A DNA stretch of 64,000 bases from UBA1479 sp040218445 (GTDB lineage Bacteria > Pseudomonadota > Alphaproteobacteria > Rhodospirillales > Casp-alpha2): positions 992,001 through 1,056,000 of the forward strand of contig JAVJRK010000010.1 in the NCBI GenBank assembly GCA_040218445.1, given 5' to 3'. The notes under the pieces were generated by a model, which did not search any database, had not been told where the DNA came from, and saw only the letters and a program-made list of their open reading frames with translations. Both the position numbers and the translations under genes were made by a program. Position 1 is the first letter of the stretch. Each line of letters starts with the position of its first letter. Of the stretch, positions 25,291 to 33,157 are shown one piece after another.

Positions 25291-26901
25291 ATGGCAGATG
25301 AATTCGAAGATGCTCGCCTTGCGCCTCGGGGTGACGAGCTTTGGGACGATGAAATTGAAGCCAAAGAGCTGAAGGAAAAAGCTGAGCGGCTTGATCACTC
25401 AAAGCGGATAGATGTCCATGTTTGGTCTGAGCATCCTGAGGTGAACTCGTTCGTCGATAAAATCTATGCCGATCACTATCAAGCCCGAAAGGTCAACATT
25501 GCAAAGAAGCACCTGAAGGTAGTTTTGCTGGACCTGTATGTGAATTGGAGCAACGACCCTTCGCTGGTAACTGCGTTTCACAGAAACAAGAATGCCTACA
25601 AAGCTGCGTCGGTATACAACGAGCTTCACATATCTCCGCTTATTATCGATGTCGTAGACACTTTGATCGACGCTGGTTTCGTCGAGCAGGAAAAAGGGTT
25701 CTACAACCAAGGTGATGGATCGGGACGCGTTGCGCGAATATGGCCAACCGAAAAGCTGATCCATCTATTTCAGAAGGCACGGTTCAGCCCGTTCGACGTG
25801 TGGTTTCACGGGGACAGGAAATTAGTCGTCCTACGAAACCGTGATGACGAGGATGTAGAGAATGACGACGTTGAATACGAACCGACCTCTGAGACCGATG
25901 CCATGGAGAAGAGGCTTGCAGCGTACAACGATCTACTGCGCCATACGTTTATCGATATCCCCGATCTAGAGGAGCCTTTTATCCGCTTTGAGTCTGGCAA
26001 GAGTAAGTTGCCGGTCAATCAGCATTCGAAGTTGGTTCGGCGGATATTCAATAGAGGCAGCTTCGAATATGGCGGAAGGTTTTGGGGAGGATGGTGGCAA
26101 CGTGCTTCAAAGGAATGCAGGGGAAATATCTTCATCAACGACCAACCGACAACGGAAATCGATTTTTCCGGGTTTCACATTGTCATGCTCTACGGAATTG
26201 AGGGCATCAATTATTGGGAAGAATTGAAAGAAGACACGTACATAATCGATAAACCTGATTTCATTGATACCGAAGAGGATTGCAGGTCCGTCGTAAAAGG
26301 ATTGATGCTGGTCCTACTAAACAATCCACCAGACAAATCGGCATTTTCGGCTTTCCGCAGCAAGGCCGAATCTGGATCATTCGAGAAACGATTGACGAAT
26401 ATACAATTAGGCGAAATCCAGCGAGACATCGAGGCCAAGCATCCGAAAATCAAAAAATATTTTGGTGCGGATGCTGGTGTTTGGCTGATGAATAAGGACG
26501 CTCAGATCGCGGGAATGGTGATCGACGAATTCACAGAAACAGGCATCCCGATCTTATGCGTCCATGACAGCTTTGTCGTGCCTGTCGGTCACGAAGATTA
26601 TCTCAGGGAAACGATGGCGAAAGCGTTCGAAAAAGTAGTGGGCGTGCCGATGATGCCTGGGTCGTATGAAGCGCTGGAAGAGGGCAACGAACGAATAGAA
26701 GATATATGGACACGGTTAAATATGACCTGGATGCCATACTCAAATGTTCCAGGCCGAGATGAAGCTGAAGAAGATTATAGAGCCAGAGTTCGACCGAATA
26801 AGGCGGAACGATACAGACGTCAGTTACAATTATTCCAAGATTGGCTGAAGTCTATGGGGCTTAGGATACAGAAGAGAGGAATTAGGCTAGAGAGAATATG
26901 A
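25291..26901 (+). CDS. Putative single-subunit polymerase-like palm protein
   Basis: I do not recognise a named family. In the 536 residues, 105-155 (VYNELHISPLIIDVVDTLID... AGFVEQEKG... RVARIWPTEKL) look like a winged helix. A GGRFWGGWWQRA segment (261-272) precedes TTEIDFSGFHIVMLY, which resembles polymerase motif A with D291. Motif B candidate is R332-S-V-V-K336 in CRSVVKGLMLVLLNN, close to the R-x3-K O-helix of T7 RNA polymerase (RSVTKRSVMTLAYG) and Taq. Motif C candidate is ILCVHDSFVVP with D426; VHDSF is the T7-type form, VHDE the Pol I form. Order and spacing (A to B about 45, B to C about 90 residues) fit family A polymerases. There is no exonuclease domain. It is cytosolic, with a highly charged C-terminus, in an A+T-rich patch beside tRNA-Val. 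Template, product and role are unknown; enzymatic activity is inference. Confidence 0.72.
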   Translation: MADEFEDARLAPRGDELWDDEIEAKELKEKAERLDHSKRIDVHVWSEHPEVNSFVDKIYADHYQARKVNIAKKHLKVVLLDLYVNWSNDPSLVTAFHRNKNAYKAASVYNELHISPLIIDVVDTLIDAGFVEQEKGFYNQGDGSGRVARIWPTEKLIHLFQKARFSPFDVWFHGDRKLVVLRNRDDEDVENDDVEYEPTSETDAMEKRLAAYNDLLRHTFIDIPDLEEPFIRFESGKSKLPVNQHSKLVRRIFNRGSFEYGGRFWGGWWQRASKECRGNIFINDQPTTEIDFSGFHIVMLYGIEGINYWEELKEDTYIIDKPDFIDTEEDCRSVVKGLMLVLLNNPPDKSAFSAFRSKAESGSFEKRLTNIQLGEIQRDIEAKHPKIKKYFGADAGVWLMNKDAQIAGMVIDEFTETGIPILCVHDSFVVPVGHEDYLRETMAKAFEKVVGVPMMPGSYEALEEGNERIEDIWTRLNMTWMPYSNVPGRDEAEEDYRARVRPNKAERYRRQLQLFQDWLKSMGLRIQKRGIRLERI

Positions 26902-26939
26902 AGAATATAAGGATTATCCATTACTAAGGAGTATTGGCC

Positions 26940-27185
26940 CTAATCAGTTAGAACGGATTGACCTGTAGTCGTGTCGATCAAAGATACGTCAACGCCTCCG
27001 AGTTTTTTGACTAATGCCAAGCCCTGAAGGCCGTCCAAATTATCACTTCGCATCGCATAGAAAACATCAGAGCCGACAGGGCGCCCATTGACCATCTCAT
27101 TCGTCTTTGCAGGGTACGAGAGTTGATAACGCCCAGTCTCCCAGCCATCTGCAAGCACGACCATAACTTCGTCTTCTATAGGCAT
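26940..27185 (-). CDS. Small unknown protein of the accessory patch
   Basis: With ATG 27185 the product is 81 residues (MPIEDEVMVVLADGWETGRY at the start). It begins one base after the stop of the DGQHR remnant, as in an operon. An in-frame ATG at 27221 would give 93 residues overlapping that remnant. The sequence looks like a small beta-rich cytosolic protein; I recognise no family, signal or metal site. It converges with the polymerase-like gene, ending 38 bases from its stop. Codon use is A+T-rich like the rest of the patch. Confidence 0.5.
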   Translation of the reverse strand: MPIEDEVMVVLADGWETGRYQLSYPAKTNEMVNGRPVGSDVFYAMRSDNLDGLQGLALVKKLGGVDVSLIDTTTGQSVLTD

Positions 27186-27186
27186 A

Positions 27187-27777
27187 TCAGAGAGCCCGGT
27201 TCGAGAGGATAAAATTATCATAGATTTCCTCCCTGTCTTTAATGCACTCCTCCGCATATTCATAACAGAGGTTCAAAAGCTCAACGGCTCGGTTACGGCA
27301 AGCGCGCATTTCTGCATCATGAGTTTGATTCTTTATGTCGTAGAGGGCTGCCGTAGTTGTTTCGGGTAAAAATCTGTTTCCGGTTGCTTGTGGCAAGAGT
27401 CCGCATTTTGCAAGGCTAGTTGCAAATGGCTTAGCGGCAAGTACGGCTTTATCTTCGCCTAAAGAAATTTTTCCATAAAGGGGGCCTGTTTGATCGCCAC
27501 CCAATTCTCGAATAATTGATGAACGAAGGGCCTTCAGTCGAGAGTCAGCGCGTTCAGCATTCCAGAGCAAATCCTCCTCCAGCGTGATCCTTAAAGTTGG
27601 GCTCACCGCTTTCTGGTTTTCATTGATCTCCATGAAAAGTTCGAGCTGGTCAGATGACGATAGCCCTGTAAATGCCACAACAGGAATCGTGTTGCTTTCG
27701 CGGTACTCTGTATTTGCATAATCCCGCTGGTTTCCGTCGTTTTCGTGTCGCGGCCATGGTTGTGCTCGAATTCCCAA
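27187..27777 (-). pseudogene. DGQHR-domain (DndB-like) gene remnant
   Basis: The open frame gives up to 196 residues but has only a TTG (27777) at its 5' edge, inside the T run of the emrA terminator. The segment NTIPVVAFTGLSSSDQLELF followed by MEINENQKAVSPTLRITLEE matches the part of DGQHR proteins just after the signature. Where the signature should stand the sequence reads DGNQRDYANTEY, so the DGQHR core is altered, and everything N-terminal to it is missing. The product also stops at FILSNRAL, where relatives usually continue. It therefore looks like a 5'-truncated, decaying copy. DGQHR proteins are known from DNA phosphorothioation (DndB) and other mobile defence loci; no dnd or brx genes are present here. 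Confidence 0.62.
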
Positions 27778-27802
27778 AAAAAGCGCCCCCGACCGGGGGC
27801 GC
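27776..27802 (-). terminator. Rho-independent terminator of the marR-emrA unit
   Basis: A perfect 8-bp stem, GCGCCCCC and GGGGGCGC with loop GACC (27783-27802), is followed in the minus direction by seven T. It lies 30 bases after the emrA stop and marks the right edge of the A+T-rich patch. Confidence 0.93.
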
Positions 27803-27831
27803 AGTCTGGGGAAGGTTAAAGACGGCTGCCG

Positions 27832-28956
27832 TCAGTCGGCATGCCCGGCCTTGGCTGGGGCGATGCCGAACAGGTCGGCGAGGGAGCGTTCGCGTTTGGT
27901 GTCGATCGTCGCCGTCGCGGTCATGCCGGCGCGCAGTGGCGGGGCGTCCGCCTTGGGCAGCAGGCGAAGGCGCACGGGCAGGCGTTGTACCACCTTGACC
28001 CAGTTGCCGGATGCGTTCTGTGGCGGCAGGATCGCGAATTCAGCCCCCGTCGCGGGTGAAATGCTCTGCACCTCGGCTTCCCAGGTGATGTCCGGATAGA
28101 TATCCAGCACAACCGTCGCCGCCTGGCCCACGCGCACATGGGTCAACTCCGTTTCCTTGAAGTTGGCTTCGACCCAGGGCGGGGTGTCCGTGACGATCGC
28201 CAGCAGCGGTTCCGCCGCCGTGATCTGTTCGCCTGCGACCAGCGGCACGCTGACGACGATGCCGTTGGCCGGCGCGGTCACGGTGGTGTGTTGCAGGTCT
28301 AGTTTGGCCTGATCGAGGGCCGCCAGCTTGGTCCGCACCAGGGGATGGCTGTCCACGGGCTGGTCCGGCTCGCTGCCGAGCGAAGCCTGCACACGCTGCA
28401 CTTTTTGCCGCGCCATGGTGACACGGTCGGCGGCGGCATTGGCATCGTTTTCCATTTCGTCAAAGCGGGCATGGGAGGTCACACCCCGCTTGACCAGTTC
28501 ACGTTCGCGCTCGAACCGCTTGCGGAAATAGACCGCGCGGTCCTGGGCATCGCGCAGTTCGGTGCGGGCTTCGGTCAGCGTTACGGCCAGGGTGCGGACG
28601 TCCTGGCGGGCGGTGTCCAATTCCGCCTGCGCGCGCTGAACAGCGATGCGGAAGGGTTGTGGGTCGATCACGACTAGGATGTCGCCCTTGGTGACGTTCA
28701 TATGGGCCTTGGCCCGGACCTCGACGGCGCGCCCGGAAATTTCCGCCGCCAATTTGGCGATGTCGGTCTTCACATAGGCGTTTTCGGTCGATACATAGCG
28801 CGCGCCGTGCAGCCAATAGGCTACGGCGGCGGCCACGGCGAGCAGCGGCACCAGGACGAGCAGTGCCATGCGCTTATTCAACACGCGCCGTGGCCGCTGT
28901 TCGGCCGCCGTCATCCCGGTTGCATCCAGGTTTATGGGGGATTGCTCATTCGGCAT
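27832..28956 (-). CDS. emrA: HlyD-family efflux adaptor, EmrA-like
   Basis: The 374-residue periplasmic adaptor has a cytosolic N-terminus, one membrane helix (about 30-47), the biotinyl-lipoyl half motifs ENAYVKTDIAKLAAEISGRAVEV and TVTAPANGIVVSV, a long alpha-hairpin between them, and a C-terminal beta-barrel. It links an inner-membrane MFS pump to an outer-membrane channel for drug or fatty-acid export. Its start overlaps the 3' end of marR by 11 bases. The partner pump is the divergent DHA2 gene at 29527. No TolC gene is in the window. Confidence 0.92.
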   Translation of the reverse strand: MPNEQSPINLDATGMTAAEQRPRRVLNKRMALLVLVPLLAVAAAVAYWLHGARYVSTENAYVKTDIAKLAAEISGRAVEVRAKAHMNVTKGDILVVIDPQPFRIAVQRAQAELDTARQDVRTLAVTLTEARTELRDAQDRAVYFRKRFERERELVKRGVTSHARFDEMENDANAAADRVTMARQKVQRVQASLGSEPDQPVDSHPLVRTKLAALDQAKLDLQHTTVTAPANGIVVSVPLVAGEQITAAEPLLAIVTDTPPWVEANFKETELTHVRVGQAATVVLDIYPDITWEAEVQSISPATGAEFAILPPQNASGNWVKVVQRLPVRLRLLPKADAPPLRAGMTATATIDTKRERSLADLFGIAPAKAGHAD

Positions 28957-29449
28957 TAATTTTCTCGAGTTCCGTCGATTGGATAAGGTCGTTGTCGCTG
29001 GCCATGTCCTGCAGGCGCTGTTTCACCGTCAGCAGAAGTTCGGTCAGGGTTTCCCGTTCCTTGTGGCTTAGGCCCGAAAGTTCTTCTTCGACCATGGCTT
29101 CGGCGATGGGGCTGACCTCGCCGTGAATGCGGCGGCCCAGGTCGGTCATATAGACGCGCTTGATGCGGCGATCCGTTTCGTCCGGCCTGCGTTCCAGCCA
29201 GCCGAATTCCTCTAGCTTGTCGATCATGCGCCCGGCCGAGGCCTTTTCCACTTCCATCAATTCCGCCAGTTCGGACTGGCTGACGCCGGGCTGGTCGCCG
29301 ACCCGGCGCAGGGCGATCCATTGGGTGCGGGTAAAGCCCAGATTACGGACGCGCCGGTCGAACACCGTGCGCTGCAGGCGCGCGGCCTCCATCAGCAGAA
29401 AGGCAAGATAACGCCCCTCGGAAAGGGGCTGTATATCGATCTTGGTCAT
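28946..29449 (-). CDS. MarR-family regulator
   Basis: The 167-residue winged-helix repressor contains the recognition region SQSELAELMEVEKASAGRMIDKLEEFGWLERR and wing RRPDETDRRIKRVYMTDLG. Start ATG 29449 (MTKIDIQPLSEGRYLAFLLM) is preferred to a longer frame that runs through the operator. It heads an operon with emrA and faces the emrB-like pump gene; the palindrome between them is the likely autoregulatory operator. The ligand is probably a pump substrate. Confidence 0.92.
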   Translation of the reverse strand: MTKIDIQPLSEGRYLAFLLMEAARLQRTVFDRRVRNLGFTRTQWIALRRVGDQPGVSQSELAELMEVEKASAGRMIDKLEEFGWLERRPDETDRRIKRVYMTDLGRRIHGEVSPIAEAMVEEELSGLSHKERETLTELLLTVKQRLQDMASDNDLIQSTELEKINAE

Positions 29450-29472
29450 CGGTGAAATTACCCTTGCGGAAT

Positions 29473-29490
29473 TAGTAAGTATTCTTACTA
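29473..29490. promoter_or_regulatory. MarR operator palindrome
   Basis: A perfect inverted repeat, TAGTAAG, TATT spacer, CTTACTA, lies in the 77-base spacer between marR and the emrB-like gene. Arm length and A+T-rich centre fit MarR-family operators. A further CTTACT at about 29499 and TTACTA at 29515 suggest a second, weaker site nearer the pump gene. Confidence 0.75.
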
Positions 29491-29526
29491 TTGCGGTCCT
29501 TACTGTCAATAGGGTTACTAATTTTC

Positions 29527-31077
29527 ATGGCAACCGCGCCCACCGATATGGCTGATTCGCCGCCCCGCCCGGAAATCTCGCCGGCGCGGCGCTGGGTCAT
29601 TCTGGGCGCCGTGGTGCTGAGCGTAACCCTTTATTCGACCTCGATCCTGATCGTCGCGGCGGTGCTGCCGCAGCTGCAGGGCGCGATGTCGGCGACGCCT
29701 GATGAAATTTCCTGGACCATGACCTTCAACATCCTGGCCACGGCCGTGACCACGCCATTGACGGGCTGGCTGGCCGGGCGGTTCGGGCGGCGCAACCTGA
29801 TGGTCGGGGCGGTCGGCCTGTTCGGGCTGTCGACCTATTTTTGCGGCGCCGCCAATTCCCTGGAAGCGCTGATCTTCTGGCGCATCGTCCAGGGGGCCGC
29901 CGGCGCACCCCTGTCGCCCATGGGACAGACGGTGGCGCTTGATATCTTTCCCAAACATCAGCACGGCATGGTCATCGGGCTGTACGGCATCGGCGTGGTC
30001 ATGGGGGCGTTCATCGGCCCCATGGTCGGCGGCGTGATGGCCGAAACCTATACTTGGCGCTATGCCTTCTATCTTCTGGTGCCGATTTCCTTCGGCGCAG
30101 CGCTGAGCGTCTATTTCGCCCTGCCGCGTACGCGCCGCCAGGAGAAGGTCAAACTGGAATGGACGGGGTTCATCCTGATCTCCGCCTCCATCGCCTGCCT
30201 GCAATTGGCATTGTCCCGCGGGCAGCGACTGGACTGGTTTCAATCCACGGAAATCCTGATCGAGGTCTTCGTTGCCGCCCTGGCGTTCTACATGTTCATC
30301 GCCCATAGCCTGACCCACAAGAAGCCGTTTCTGAATTTGCGGCTGCTGCTCAACCGTAACTATGCCTTGGGTCTTGTTCTGGTCACGATTTATGGAATGC
30401 TCAACTTCACGCCCATGGTGATTTTGCCGGGGCTGCTGCGTGAACACGTGGGCTTGCCCGACTCGCTGATCGGCTACGTCGTCGGTTCGCGCGGGATCGG
30501 TGCCATGATGGGGTTCTTCACCGCCATGTGGGTGGGCGCGAAATATCCGCGCAAGACCATGTGCGCGGGCTTTCTGGCGCAGGTCATCGCCGGGCTGTGG
30601 CTGATGTCTTCCAACCTGAACACCACGCCCATGGAATTCGCCCTGAACGGGATGCTGCAGGGGCTGGCCGTCGGCACCATCTGGGTGCCGCTGACCTCCG
30701 TTACCTTCTCAACTCTTGATCCCAAGCATCTGGATGAAACGACCTCGGTCTATCACCTGCTGCGCAATATCGGCTCCAGCTTCTTCATTTCCATGTCGGT
30801 GACGGAGATCGTGCGCTCGGCCTCGCGCAATTACGAACATCTGACGGAACACATCACGGAATTCAATCCGGTCCTCAAGTTCCCCTGGGTCATGGGCGAA
30901 TGGGACATGGGCTCGGTCGAAGGCCTGGCGCGCCTGTCGGCCGAAATGGTCCATCAGGCGTCGTTGATCAGCTATATCAACGCGTTTGGGCTGTACACCC
31001 TGGCCTCGGCCGCGGCCATTCCGCTGATTTTGCTGGTCAGCCGTGTGCCGTCCAAAGCCGCGCGGGCCGGCGCGTAA
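29527..31077 (+). CDS. emrB: DHA2-family MFS drug exporter, EmrB-like
   Basis: This inner-membrane proton antiporter of 516 residues has about 14 hydrophobic segments, the DHA2 class size. Marks are the motif TPDEISWTMTFNILATAVTT, loop 2-3 motif A-like GWLAGRFGRRNLM, and GAPLSPMGQTVALDIFP. It should work with the divergent EmrA adaptor. ATG 29527 is used (MATAPTDMADSP); MADSPP at 29548 is an alternative. It is under the shared MarR operator. It converges with the tonB gene, ending 2 bases before that stop. Confidence 0.93.
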   Translation: MATAPTDMADSPPRPEISPARRWVILGAVVLSVTLYSTSILIVAAVLPQLQGAMSATPDEISWTMTFNILATAVTTPLTGWLAGRFGRRNLMVGAVGLFGLSTYFCGAANSLEALIFWRIVQGAAGAPLSPMGQTVALDIFPKHQHGMVIGLYGIGVVMGAFIGPMVGGVMAETYTWRYAFYLLVPISFGAALSVYFALPRTRRQEKVKLEWTGFILISASIACLQLALSRGQRLDWFQSTEILIEVFVAALAFYMFIAHSLTHKKPFLNLRLLLNRNYALGLVLVTIYGMLNFTPMVILPGLLREHVGLPDSLIGYVVGSRGIGAMMGFFTAMWVGAKYPRKTMCAGFLAQVIAGLWLMSSNLNTTPMEFALNGMLQGLAVGTIWVPLTSVTFSTLDPKHLDETTSVYHLLRNIGSSFFISMSVTEIVRSASRNYEHLTEHITEFNPVLKFPWVMGEWDMGSVEGLARLSAEMVHQASLISYINAFGLYTLASAAAIPLILLVSRVPSKAARAGA

Positions 31078-31079
31078 AT

Positions 31080-31985
31080 TCAGGAATTCCCCCGAAGAGA
31101 GAACAGTACCGGTACCACCACGTCCAGGTACCCGCCCTTCATGTCGTCGGTGAACTTGGGCAGGGGCTGGGCCCGTTCCAGCATGGCCTCGGCCTCGTGA
31201 TCCAGAACGGAATGACCCGAGGTCTTGCGGATTTCGTGCGCCAAAACCCGGCCGTCGCGGGTCACCCGGAAGTACAGATGCACCACGCCCTGCATGCGGT
31301 GGCGGCGCGCGTTCTTGGGATAGGTTTTGTTGCGTTCCAACCAATAGCGCAGCACGTTGATGTAATTGGGGGCGGGGGTGCCGACGGGCCCGCCGCCGAT
31401 CGCATCACGCTCATCGGCTGACTGTCCCTTGCGGCCGTCGTCCTTGCGGTCCTGACTGGCCGTGGCGGCGCGCGATGCCTGCTGGGTGCTGTCGGCCGTT
31501 ACGGCTTTCTTTGCCGGACTGGTTTGTGGCGGAGAAGCGGTGGCCGTCGGGGATGCTTTCGGCACGGCTTTGGCGGGCTTTACCGGCGGCTTGGGCAACT
31601 GTTTGGGTTCGGGCGGCGGCGGGGGCTCATGGGCGATGACGACCTCGGCGGGCTCCGGTGTGACGGCAGGCGGCGGCTCGAATGCAGGGACGGCCTCTGG
31701 AACGGTTTCGGCCACGGCTTGAACAGCGGTCGGGGTGACGGCGCTGACTTCTTGCGGTGGGGCCAACGGGGTTTCCGGCGGGCGCAGGGCCTGTTGCGCA
31801 CGGGCCTCTGTTTCCGCCCCGGCGCGGGTTGCCGTCATGGAAACGGCGACGGAAATTCCGCCCAGCCCGGGCGCCTTGGCGCCGTCCTGCGGGGGCTGCA
31901 TCAGAAAGGCCATGAGCACGGCCGCATGCAAGACAAGCGCGGTTACGCCGGCCGCCATCCATTGCGTGGGGCCTGGGTTGTTCAT
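31080..31985 (-). CDS. tonB: TonB-family energy transducer
   Basis: The 301-residue protein has an N-terminal membrane anchor (about 10-28), a proline-rich periplasm-spanning region (VTPEPAEVVIAHEPPPPPEP and following Lys-Pro repeats), and a C-terminal TonB domain beginning YLERNKTYPKNARRHRMQG and containing VTRDGRVLAHEIRKTSGHSVLD. It passes proton-motive energy to TonB-dependent receptors, here most likely the one at 35547. It lies 30 bases downstream of the DUF2218 gene at the end of the iron-uptake operon. No exbB/exbD is in the window, so these must be elsewhere. Confidence 0.92.
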   Translation of the reverse strand: MNNPGPTQWMAAGVTALVLHAAVLMAFLMQPPQDGAKAPGLGGISVAVSMTATRAGAETEARAQQALRPPETPLAPPQEVSAVTPTAVQAVAETVPEAVPAFEPPPAVTPEPAEVVIAHEPPPPPEPKQLPKPPVKPAKAVPKASPTATASPPQTSPAKKAVTADSTQQASRAATASQDRKDDGRKGQSADERDAIGGGPVGTPAPNYINVLRYWLERNKTYPKNARRHRMQGVVHLYFRVTRDGRVLAHEIRKTSGHSVLDHEAEAMLERAQPLPKFTDDMKGGYLDVVVPVLFSLRGNS

Positions 31986-32015
31986 CCGCTCTTCATCCCG
32001 ATCACCACGGCCGGA

Positions 32016-32348
32016 TCAGCTGTCGGCGAAGCCCAGGCGCACGGCCTCGGGCGTGGGTTCGGGGAACTGTTCGGCCCAGTCAAAGGTGATGTCCTCGCGC
32101 CAGGCAAAGCGCGTCAGATGATCGGTCAGGATGTACTGCATGACCGCGATCCCCTTGTCTTCGTGCGATCGGCAATAGAACGAAAGCGTGCTACCTTCGG
32201 CGGTCATCATGCAGCGCCCCGGAGGAAATTCGACACGGGCCTGGGTCTGGTCGTAATCGACATCGACCTTATGGGCAAAATGTTTGCAGAGCTGCACCAG
32301 GTATTTGCTGGCGTTTTCCGTTTCGACGGCGGCGAAACAAATGGGCAT
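32016..32348 (-). CDS. DUF2218 protein of siderophore operon
   Basis: The 110-residue cytosolic protein fits DUF2218: ENASKYLVQLCKHFAHKV near the start, a VEFPPGRCMMTAEGSTLSF core and a late MQYILTDHLTRFAWRED. A GGAG Shine-Dalgarno lies six bases before the ATG. Members are often found beside siderophore ABC genes and may help with intracellular iron release or siderophore handling, though no activity is established to my knowledge. The H-x3-H-like pattern (LCKHFAHKVDVD) could bind metal; that is speculative. Confidence 0.85.
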   Translation of the reverse strand: MPICFAAVETENASKYLVQLCKHFAHKVDVDYDQTQARVEFPPGRCMMTAEGSTLSFYCRSHEDKGIAVMQYILTDHLTRFAWREDITFDWAEQFPEPTPEAVRLGFADS

Positions 32349-32357
32349 GGATGTCTC

Positions 32358-33155
32358 CTAGCGGCCGGTTGGGGGAAGGGGTGAGGATGTGGGTTCGGTC
32401 ACGACGAAGGGCAGGCCCCGGGAACAGGTTTCGACCCGCCCCGCGACGCCGTAGGCCTGTGTCAGGGCATCCGCGGTCATGGCCTCGGCCGGGGGGCCGA
32501 AGGCCAGCAGCTTGCCGTCCCCGAACAGGGCGATGTAATCGCAATGGCGGATCGCCAGGTTGATGTCGTGCAGGGCCATCAGGCATTGCCCGCCGTGACG
32601 GGACAGGATCATGCGCACGGTTTCCAAAACCGTGATCTGCCAACGCAGGTCCAAGGCGCTGGTCGGCTCGTCCAGCAGCAGGACCGCCGGCCGCCGCACG
32701 ATCACCTGGGCCAGGCCGACCATCTGGCGCTGTCCGCCGGACATCTTGTTCAAGGCCTGAAAGGCGAGGTCGCGAATATCCAATACGTCGAACACCCGTT
32801 CCACGGCGCGGTCGACATCGGGCACCGGCATGTCCGGGCGAACGGCACGGCAGGCGCTGAGCACGGCTTCGTAGGCCACCAGGGAGGTTTCCTGGGGCAA
32901 TGTCTGCGGCAGGTATCCAACACGCTGCGCGCGGCGGAAATGGGTCATGCGGTCCAATGCCTCGCCGTTCAGATGGGCCCGGCCCGTGAATGGACCCAAC
33001 CCGGCTAAAGCGCGCAGCAGGGTCGATTTGCCGACCCCGTTGGGGCCCAGTACGCCGACTAGCGATCCCGGGGGAATTTCCGGCAGGGTGACGTCGGTCA
33101 AAACCGGTTTGCCGGGATAGCCGACGCCGATGCCTTCGATGATCAAGGATGCCAT
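32358..33155 (-). CDS. Siderophore/Fe(III) ABC transporter ATPase
   Basis: The 265-residue FecE/BtuD-type ATPase has Walker A GPNGVGKST, signature MSGGQRQMV, Walker B VLLLDEPTSALD and switch H in ALHDINLAIRHCDY. Its C-terminal GRVETCSRGLPFVVTEP is usual for siderophore ATPases. The start (MASLIIEG) follows the permease stop by 2 bases. It works at the inner membrane with the FecCD-type permease at 33158. A longer frame to 33548 is a shadow. Confidence 0.93.
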   Translation of the reverse strand: MASLIIEGIGVGYPGKPVLTDVTLPEIPPGSLVGVLGPNGVGKSTLLRALAGLGPFTGRAHLNGEALDRMTHFRRAQRVGYLPQTLPQETSLVAYEAVLSACRAVRPDMPVPDVDRAVERVFDVLDIRDLAFQALNKMSGGQRQMVGLAQVIVRRPAVLLLDEPTSALDLRWQITVLETVRMILSRHGGQCLMALHDINLAIRHCDYIALFGDGKLLAFGPPAEAMTADALTQAYGVAGRVETCSRGLPFVVTEPTSSPLPPTGR

Positions 33156-33157
33156 TA

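Noticed and set aside
27760..27840. Right-hand attachment site (repeat of the tRNA-Val 3' end)
   Set aside because: No match to GGTTCAATCCC or CGCGCCCACCA was found by eye near the right edge of the accessory patch.
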